Source of the DNA: an uncultured Rhodospirillales bacterium
Lineage (GTDB): Bacteria > Pseudomonadota > Alphaproteobacteria > Acetobacterales > Acetobacteraceae
Length of the DNA: 11,370 nucleotides
Assembly: GCA_903844785.1 (NCBI GenBank)
Contig: CAIMVB010000231.1
Coordinates: 1-11,370, forward strand
Direction: 5' to 3'
Below are positions 7,444 through 11,370 of the stretch, in pieces. Both the position numbers and the translations under genes were made by a program. The number at the start of each line of letters is the position of its first letter. The stretch's first letter is position 1. Below the pieces are notes generated by a model. That model was not told the DNA's origin, searched no databases, and was given only the letters and a program-made list of their open reading frames with translations.

Positions 7444-8787
7444 TTAGCCTTCGCCCGCAAAGGCGAGCAGGCTGCCATCATCGGTCGCCAGAATGAGGCG
7501 CCCACCCACCACAAGCATTGGCAGCGAAAGCGCACCTGGCAGGCGCTGGCGCGAAAACACCTCGCCATCCGTGGGATTGAGGCTGAGAAGCTCGGCCCGG
7601 CTGGTGCCAACCAGCAATCGGCCCCCTGCCAGTAGCGGAGAGGAAAGCTGCACGGCCTCCCTCGGCTTGCCCGCCTGCGCGGGTGGGCGGAGCGAAACCG
7701 CCCAACGTGCCTGGCCCGTTTCACGATGCAGCGCGACCATTTCGCCGAAATCAGTAGTGCCGAAGACCCAATCACCCGCCGCCCAGGGCATTTCCGTGCC
7801 GCCGAATTCGCGTTCCCAAATGCGCCGACCGGCGCGCAGATCAATGGAAAGCCCGACCCCACCCATGCCGATGCCAATGACGCTACCGCCGGAGATCACC
7901 GGCGCAGCGCGCACGCTACCAACATCAGCCAGGCTGGTACCGCCAGCGGCGGCCAGGCTGTCGCTCCAGATCACGCGGCCATCATTGGCGCGGAAGGCCA
8001 GGATTTCGCCAGATGGAAAACCAGCCACCACCGTATCGCCCGAAACGGCTGGCGGTGGCAGGCCAAGCGGCACGGTCTGGATTGCCTGGGCGCGATAGCG
8101 CCACAGAAGTTTTCCATCCTCGGCCGAAAGTGCCAGAAGCTGGCTATCCAATGAAGTGACAAAAAGCCGGCCATTGGCGAAGGAAGGCGCGCCACGCATG
8201 GGCGCGGGCAGGCGTTCACGCCATTTTACTGATCCATCTGCGGCGGAAAGCGCCAGCATTTCGGAAAGCCCGGTCGCGACGAAAAGCGTGTCACCTTCAA
8301 CAATCACGCCGGCGCCGCCGCCCTCACCCCGGTCATTCTCTGGGCGCGTGTTCAAACGCCAGCGCCGCGCGCCATTAGCGATATCAAAGGCGGAAACGAA
8401 GCCTTCCGCATCGCCCATGAAAACCCGATCTGCGGTCGCGACAGGCCCAGCTGTCACCCGGCGGCGATAGGACGTGCCAGAACCATAGGAGCTAGACCAA
8501 GCTTGGCGCAGCGCAGGGCCAAGGGCGATATGTCCACCGCCATGGCTGGCCGCGCCGCCAAGCTGCGGCCACAGGCTGCGCGCTTCCGGCGCGGGCAGAG
8601 AAACAGTCAGCCCACGCGCTTCAGCATCCGCATCCACGCTCCGATCTGGCAGGGTGAGCACTGATTTGCGCTCACCGGTGATTTTCACGCGGCGTTCGCC
8701 GAAAATCTCATCCAGCGTTTCGCAGCCCGCGAGCAGTCCAGCCGAACCCAGCAACCAAGCGCGCCGTGAAATCCCCCGCCGCATCAT
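7444..8787 (-). CDS. bamB: outer-membrane assembly lipoprotein BamB (PQQ-like beta-propeller)
   Basis: BamB is the beta-propeller lipoprotein of the BAM complex, which inserts beta-barrel proteins into the outer membrane from the periplasmic side. The 447 residues begin with a lipoprotein signal ending in lipobox LAGC, giving lipidated Cys22. The alphaproteobacterial BamB segment GERKSVL follows at 38-44. Repeated propeller blades end in A.d..G...W patterns with Trp at about 143, 189, 229, 274, 324 and 362, plus a degenerate last one near 410. No true PQQ-enzyme catalytic features are seen, so it is structural rather than a dehydrogenase. The signal contains SRRAWLL, which resembles a twin-arginine motif. 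Two adjacent ATGs (8787 and 8784) are possible; the first overlaps the upstream stop (ATGA), implying translational coupling. Position between a YfgM-like gene and der strongly supports the call. Confidence 0.93.
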   Translation of the reverse strand: MMRRGISRRAWLLGSAGLLAGCETLDEIFGERRVKITGERKSVLTLPDRSVDADAEARGLTVSLPAPEARSLWPQLGGAASHGGGHIALGPALRQAWSSSYGSGTSYRRRVTAGPVATADRVFMGDAEGFVSAFDIANGARRWRLNTRPENDRGEGGGAGVIVEGDTLFVATGLSEMLALSAADGSVKWRERLPAPMRGAPSFANGRLFVTSLDSQLLALSAEDGKLLWRYRAQAIQTVPLGLPPPAVSGDTVVAGFPSGEILAFRANDGRVIWSDSLAAAGGTSLADVGSVRAAPVISGGSVIGIGMGGVGLSIDLRAGRRIWEREFGGTEMPWAAGDWVFGTTDFGEMVALHRETGQARWAVSLRPPAQAGKPREAVQLSSPLLAGGRLLVGTSRAELLSLNPTDGEVFSRQRLPGALSLPMLVVGGRLILATDDGSLLAFAGEG

Positions 8788-9434
8788 CCTTCAAGCCCCA
8801 TCACCAGCCTTTGCGCCCTTTCCCTGACCCCGCGCGGCGCCGTGACATCGGCCGCAAGCGCCTGGAAGGCTTGGCGCGCTTCATCCCGCCGGCCCATACG
8901 CAACGCTATAAGCGCGGCGATTTCCCGCGCCGAAGCATTCCAAGCCGAATCGGGGCGCGTCAGCGGCGTGATGCGCGCGGCGAGCATGGCGGGATCCCCC
9001 TGATCGAGCGAACGGATCACCCATAAAAGAGATGCCAAATCCCGATAAAGTTGATCCGCACTGCTATCGGCCGCGATGGCATCATAAAGGCGCAAGGCCT
9101 CAGCAAGTTCGCCGGTTTCAGCCTTCAGTGCCGCAGCGCGAAGCCTTGCCATATCCCGATAGCCGGCGGGCGCCCCACGAGAGGCTTCCTCAAAACGCTG
9201 CGCCATGGCTTTGAGATCGGCGCCCTCGGCCTCGGCGGCACGATGCGCGGCCATGAAGGCGGTCGCGGCGCGTTCGGCTTCCCGCGCTTCATACCAGCGC
9301 CAACCCTGATAGCCGCCAACCCCGGCCAGAACGACGAAAAGCGCAGCCAGGACAAGGCTGCCATAGCGCGCCCAAAGCTTGCGGGCGCGTTCGGCGCGGA
9401 GGTCTTCCGCAACCTCATCAAAAATATCGGGCAA
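8784..9434 (-). CDS. YfgM-like membrane-anchored tetratricopeptide-repeat protein
   Basis: This 216-residue protein has a short cytoplasmic N-terminus (about 1-24), one membrane segment at about 25-43, and an alanine-rich helical domain with TPR-like helices (for example YRDMARLRAAALKAETGE and the DEARQAFQALA region). That is the layout of YfgM, which in E. coli is an inner-membrane protein associated with the SecYEG translocon and the chaperone PpiD. Its place directly ahead of bamB and der supports this. The start is TTG at 9434: an in-frame TGA sits at 9449-9447, only four codons separate it from the TTG, a GAGGA ribosome binding site is five bases upstream, and the next Met is about 60 residues inside. 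Its stop overlaps the bamB start by four bases. Function in this organism is inferred from layout and synteny only. Confidence 0.88.
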   Translation of the reverse strand: MPDIFDEVAEDLRAERARKLWARYGSLVLAALFVVLAGVGGYQGWRWYEAREAERAATAFMAAHRAAEAEGADLKAMAQRFEEASRGAPAGYRDMARLRAAALKAETGELAEALRLYDAIAADSSADQLYRDLASLLWVIRSLDQGDPAMLAARITPLTRPDSAWNASAREIAALIALRMGRRDEARQAFQALAADVTAPRGVRERAQRLVMGLEG

Positions 9435-9439
9435 GGCGG

Positions 9440-9444
9440 TCCTC
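9440..9444 (-). promoter_or_regulatory. ribosome binding site fixing the TTG start of the YfgM-like gene
   Basis: On the minus strand GAGGA lies five bases before the TTG at 9434. Together with the in-frame TGA just upstream (9449-9447), it decides the start codon. Confidence 0.7.
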
Positions 9445-9464
9445 GGTCAGAAAATCGTCTGGTG

Positions 9465-9487
9465 CAGGGCTAAGCCCTTCTGCCCTG
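9465..9487. repeat. nested inverted repeats in the 5' leader of the YfgM-like gene
   Basis: Two mutually exclusive stems share the left arm: AGGGC/GCCCT (9466-9470 with 9474-9478, loop TAA) and CAGGGC/GCCCTG (9465-9470 with 9482-9487). They lie 31-53 bases upstream of the TTG start, inside the likely leader of the yfgM-bamB-der unit. The role, if any, is unknown; no U-tract follows on the minus strand. Confidence 0.4.
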
Positions 9488-9532
9488 GCGGTCAAACACG
9501 GAATAAGTGACCAGCCGGGCGCTCTGGTAACA

Positions 9533-9561
9533 ATTTTAGGAAAAAATTTGCAATTCATTAA
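9533..9561 (-). promoter_or_regulatory. candidate promoter for the yfgM-bamB-der unit
   Basis: In the A/T-rich patch between the divergent genes, the minus strand reads TTAATG (9561-9556), a 17-base spacer, then TAAAAT (9538-9533). The -10 matches the sigma-70 consensus at five of six positions, the -35 at only three. It would give a leader of roughly 90 bases containing the nested inverted repeats. No convincing promoter was found for the lipoprotein gene in the other direction. Confidence 0.3.
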
Positions 9562-9566
9562 CCTAT

Positions 9567-9974
9567 ATGGCGTCTTTTGGGGCCATGCGGTTTATAAGCC
9601 CCTTAGTCGCTGCCCTTTTACTGCTGGCCGGCTGCAATAGCGCTGGGGCACCAGGCGCGCCGCTACTTGCCATTCCCGCTGCCGTTGAAGGGGCATCGCT
9701 GGTCACCATGCAGCGCGGCGTGGGCGATACCGTGGTTTCGCTGCTGACGGGTGAGGATTGTTCTTACGTCCGGCTGGCCAAAGGCCAGACCTATTGCGCT
9801 TCAGACCCGCCACCGCCGGTGCAGCCCATATGTACCCGCAGCCTGGGGCAGGTGGATTGCTGGACCACGCCCCCCGTGGCCACACCCGCTTATCGCAATG
9901 TGCGCGATGGGCCTTATGAATTAACCCCAGAGCAGGAACGTAATCGCACAGCGCGTTGGCCAAAATTGTTTTAG
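9567..9974 (+). CDS. small uncharacterised lipoprotein
   Basis: I do not recognise a function. The 135 residues begin with a lipoprotein signal (hydrophobic LVAALLLLAGC, lipidated Cys23). The mature part is about 112 residues, probably attached to a membrane on the periplasmic side. It has four more cysteines (65, 77, 89, 98) in the pattern EDCSYVRLAKGQTYC - proline-rich DPPPPVQP - ICTRSLGQVDCW, which could form two disulfides. It ends with a conserved-looking tail DGPYELTPEQERNRTARWP. I recall similar proteins labelled hypothetical in Rhodospirillales/Acetobacteraceae, often near these genes. The start is uncertain: ATG 9567 has no ribosome binding site; ATG 9585 (Met7) gives a more usual signal peptide length with GGGG just ahead. 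It is transcribed divergently from the yfgM-bamB-der unit and converges on thiE. Confidence 0.8.
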   Translation: MASFGAMRFISPLVAALLLLAGCNSAGAPGAPLLAIPAAVEGASLVTMQRGVGDTVVSLLTGEDCSYVRLAKGQTYCASDPPPPVQPICTRSLGQVDCWTTPPVATPAYRNVRDGPYELTPEQERNRTARWPKLF

Positions 9975-10004
9975 CGCCGGTGTTGCCGCCATGGTTCGAG
10001 CTAT

Positions 10005-10028
10005 CCGGGCAGTAGCTATCGCTGCCGG
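10005..10028. terminator. hairpin between convergent lipoprotein and thiE genes
   Basis: A GGCAG/CTGCC stem (10008-10012 with 10022-10026), extended by two C-G pairs past a bulged G, has a 9-base loop. It lies in the 63-base gap where the two genes converge, the place expected for a bidirectional terminator. No T-run follows on either strand, so it may only assist Rho-dependent ending or be fortuitous. AGCTATC occurs twice here (from 10000 and 10014). Confidence 0.3.
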
Positions 10029-10037
10029 AGGCTTCGT

Positions 10038-10679
10038 TCAGGTTTGCTGGAGGGCTGCGGCGATAGCTGCATTCATGGCCTGCACGCCGGCAGCTGGCCC
10101 TTCAGGATGGTTCCAAACCGCGCCGATCACGGCCAGGAAATCCGCACCGGCCTGCACAAGGGAGGCGCAATTGGCTGACGTGATGCCGCCAATGGCGACT
10201 GAGGGGATTTCGAACATCTCATTCCACCAAGCCAGGATTTCAGGCCCCGCGCGGTGAATGGTTTCCTTGCTATCGGTGGGAAAGAAGGCGCCGAAAGCAA
10301 CATAATCGGCCCCCAATTCCCCGGCTTCCATCGCCAGATGGCGGGACGCATGGCAGGTAATGCCCAAAATCTGCCCCTCAAGCAGGCGCCTGGCTGCGAC
10401 ATGGTTTCCATCACCTTGGCCAAGATGTGCGCCATCACAGCCGAGTTTGGCGGCAAGCGCCGCATTGTCATTGAGAAGGAAGGCAACATTCCTGTCCCTC
10501 GCGATCGGCATAAGGCGTTCGGTGGCACGCGCAATTTCGTCTTCGGTTGCATCTTTGAGGCGTAATTGCACACAGGCGACATCACCCGCATCCAACGCCG
10601 CCGCCAGCGAGGCCTGGAAAGCTGCCGGATCAAGCTTCTGGGGGGTTATGAGGTAGAGCCGACAGGGTGGTTCGGACAT
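10038..10679 (-). CDS. thiE: thiamine phosphate synthase ThiE
   Basis: ThiE joins the pyrimidine unit (HMP pyrophosphate) to the thiazole phosphate to make thiamine monophosphate in the cytoplasm. The 213 residues form the TIM-barrel ThiE/TenI fold. Active-site pieces are in order: Q38-L-R40-L-K42, N70-D71, HLGQGD with D90, ITCH at 107-110, FFPTDSK with K138, and AIGGI at 162-166. Substrate-contact and metal-binding residues are therefore kept, which favours ThiE over the ThiE-like TenI, although GITCH replaces the more usual GxSxH and NDN replaces NDR. No other thi gene is in the window. Upstream of the ATG there is no clear ribosome binding site; a hairpin lies there instead, and I find no TPP riboswitch (thi box) sequence in the 133 bases up to the tRNA. 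The annotation as synthase is likely but not proved by sequence. Confidence 0.9.
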   Translation of the reverse strand: MSEPPCRLYLITPQKLDPAAFQASLAAALDAGDVACVQLRLKDATEDEIARATERLMPIARDRNVAFLLNDNAALAAKLGCDGAHLGQGDGNHVAARRLLEGQILGITCHASRHLAMEAGELGADYVAFGAFFPTDSKETIHRAGPEILAWWNEMFEIPSVAIGGITSANCASLVQAGADFLAVIGAVWNHPEGPAAGVQAMNAAIAAALQQT

Positions 10680-10691
10680 TGTGGATTACCG

Positions 10692-10709
10692 GGGGTTTGA
10701 TGAAGCCCC
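10692..10709 (-). repeat. inverted repeat just upstream of the thiE start
   Basis: GGGGTTT (10692-10698) can pair with AAGCCCC (10703-10709), seven pairs with one G-T wobble and a 4-base loop. On the minus strand the hairpin ends 12 bases before the thiE ATG, where a ribosome binding site would be expected. No T-run follows it, so it is not an obvious terminator. Confidence 0.35.
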
Positions 10710-10812
10710 AAACAAGCCGGAAGCGGATTTTCTGACAAGCGGCAGCGATATTTGGCCCAGGGGGGCTAGGCGCGCGGCGTAAGTGAGGCTACAGAGCGCC
10801 CCTCTTGGCCTT

Positions 10813-10888
10813 GTCCCGTTCGTCTAGAGGCCTAGGACACCAGCCTTTCACGTTGGCAGCACGGGTTCGAATCCCGTACGGGACGCCA
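10813..10888 (+). tRNA. tRNA-Glu (anticodon UUC)
   Basis: This is a complete 76-base tRNA. The acceptor stem GTCCCGT pairs fully with ACGGGAC; the discriminator is G and CCA is encoded (10886-10888). The D-arm contains TCTAGAGGCCTAGGA. The anticodon stem CCAGC/GTTGG (one G-T pair) encloses loop CTTTCAC with anticodon TTC at 10847-10849. The T-arm is ACGGG-TTCGAAT-CCCGT. It reads GAA and GAG and, as glutamyl-tRNA, can also feed tetrapyrrole synthesis in alphaproteobacteria that use the C5 route (most use the C4 route). No confident promoter was found in the 133 bases before it. Genes of this class are common integration sites for mobile elements. Confidence 0.98.
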
Positions 10889-10936
10889 CTTCTCCTCACG
10901 CAACTTCGCTCTCCGCCCTGGACGGGGTTAAAATTT

Positions 10937-10958
10937 CCCCTGTTTCCACGAGGGGTTT
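10937..10958 (+). terminator. possible terminator after tRNA-Glu
   Basis: A CCCCT/AGGGG stem (10937-10941 with 10951-10955), loop of nine, followed by TTTCAAAT, lies about 50 bases after the tRNA. The left arm can alternatively pair with GGGG at 10924-10927. The stem is short and the T-run only three, so support is modest. Confidence 0.35.
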
Positions 10959-11092
10959 CAAATCTGAGTGGCTGTTGCACCTTCGGAACATTGCCGAAAA
11001 TTACCCTCTCCGGGGCCGTTTCTCTCTGCACCTGGCGACTTGGGCTATTTCTCAGCCAGATATAAGCCATTGAATTTTCTTTAAAAATTTCA

Positions 11093-11192
11093 TCTAGAGG
11101 CCGGCCAAGTTGGTAATTTCGTTGGGGCGGCATCCGGAACTGAGAGGCAAACCGTGGACGTACCGTCAGTTCGAATACTCGCCCCTCCGCCA
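11093..11192 (+). repeat. tRNA-like sequence pieces downstream of tRNA-Glu
   Basis: TCTAGAGGCC at 11093-11102 repeats the tRNA D-arm segment (10823-10832) exactly. Further on, GTTCGAAT at 11169-11176 repeats the T-loop, and CGCCA at 11188-11192 follows at the same distance as in the tRNA. The D-to-T distance is 33 bases longer than in tRNA-Glu, and the bases flanking the T-loop-like sequence do not pair, so this is not a working tRNA. It may be a decayed fragment or chance. Confidence 0.3.
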
Positions 11193-11284
11193 TCTTCCCG
11201 TCGCAAACCCCAACAGCGACCCCGGCGACGTCGAATTTTCGCGTTGTTTCAAAGGGGTTTGGCGGCATCATCCGAACCTCAGAG
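11126..11284 (+). repeat. pair of imperfect direct repeats
   Basis: GGCGGCATC followed by CGGAACTGAGAG (11126-11146) and GGCGGCATCATCCGAACC followed by TCAGAG (11261-11284) are similar over about 21-24 bases, 135 bases apart. A separate exact 9-base repeat, CGAACCTCA, occurs at 11273-11281 and 11337-11345. Their origin is unknown. Confidence 0.35.
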
Positions 11285-11370
11285 ACTGAACACGGGCCGA
11301 AATGCGGTCTCTGAACGGCATTCGTCTCTAACCGAGCGAACCTCACCGTTTCCGGTTCGGTCCATGAAAG

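Larger units (their letters stand above)
10889..11370. other. gene-free stretch 3' of tRNA-Glu
   Basis: I find no supportable gene in these 482 bases. The long minus-strand open frame (11346-10789) runs through the antisense of the tRNA and has no recognisable protein family. The segment is visibly less G+C rich than the rest, with an A/T-rich core near 11060-11095, and holds only short diverged repeats and the possible tRNA terminator. This could be decayed sequence left by an element that integrated at the tRNA, but no integrase, transposase or second attachment site is present in the window. Confidence 0.5.

Noticed and set aside
10680..10812. TPP riboswitch ahead of thiE
   Set aside because: No thi-box-like CUGAGA or matching conserved core on the minus strand, and the space to the tRNA is short.
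11093..11192. Second tRNA gene (Ser-like 3' end, CTCCGCCA)
   Set aside because: The T-stem arms GTCAG and ACTCG do not pair, and no GGAGGGG-like acceptor 5' strand is present upstream.
10789..11346. Minus-strand open frame of 185 codons covering the tRNA and its 3' flank
   Set aside because: Its C-terminal part (PYGIRTRAANVKG) is the antisense translation of the tRNA, a well-known artefact, and the rest matches no family I recognise.
1..11370. CRISPR array, insertion sequence, toxin-antitoxin or phage-defence genes
   Set aside because: No regularly spaced repeats, no transposase or integrase motifs, and all sizeable real frames have house-keeping or transport identities.

Overview
The window reads as ordinary chromosomal DNA of an alphaproteobacterium, most likely an acetic-acid-bacteria relative (Acetobacteraceae). 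The basis is a G+C-rich base composition, the protein style (fused dipeptide-type ABC ATPase, alphaproteobacterial Der, BamB and ThiE variants), and a small cysteine-containing lipoprotein of a kind I recall from that group. The taxonomic call is an inference from family resemblance, not a database result.

Layout. Bases 1-4800 (+) hold a tightly packed peptide/nickel-type (Dpp/Opp family) ABC importer operon: a substrate-binding protein whose start lies outside the window, two permeases, and one ATPase with two nucleotide-binding domains fused. The later genes overlap by 1 and 4 bases, so they are probably co-translated. Convergent to it, with a 4-base gap, is an MFS transporter on the minus strand (4805-6004) of unknown substrate. 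Upstream of the MFS gene on the same strand is a conserved house-keeping cluster read right to left: a YfgM-like membrane-anchored TPR protein (TTG start), the outer-membrane-assembly lipoprotein BamB, and the ribosome-assembly GTPase Der. This is the yfgM-bamB-der order known from Escherichia coli, without hisS in front.

Divergent from that cluster, across a 132-base region with an A/T-rich patch and nested inverted repeats, is a small uncharacterised lipoprotein gene (9567-9974, +). It converges on thiE (10038-10679, -), the thiamine phosphate synthase, which here has no recognisable TPP riboswitch. After a 133-base gap comes a complete tRNA-Glu(UUC) with encoded CCA (10813-10888, +). The last ~480 bases, 3' of the tRNA, hold no gene I can support. 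They are less G+C rich than the rest, carry short diverged repeats and a few segments shared with the tRNA, and look like the decayed edge of an insertion at a tRNA gene, though no integrase or second attachment site is visible here.

No new defence, mobile or biosynthetic system is evident. The most unusual points are the Tat-like signal on BamB, the forced TTG start of the YfgM-like gene, the uncharacterised lipoprotein, and the odd stretch downstream of the tRNA.
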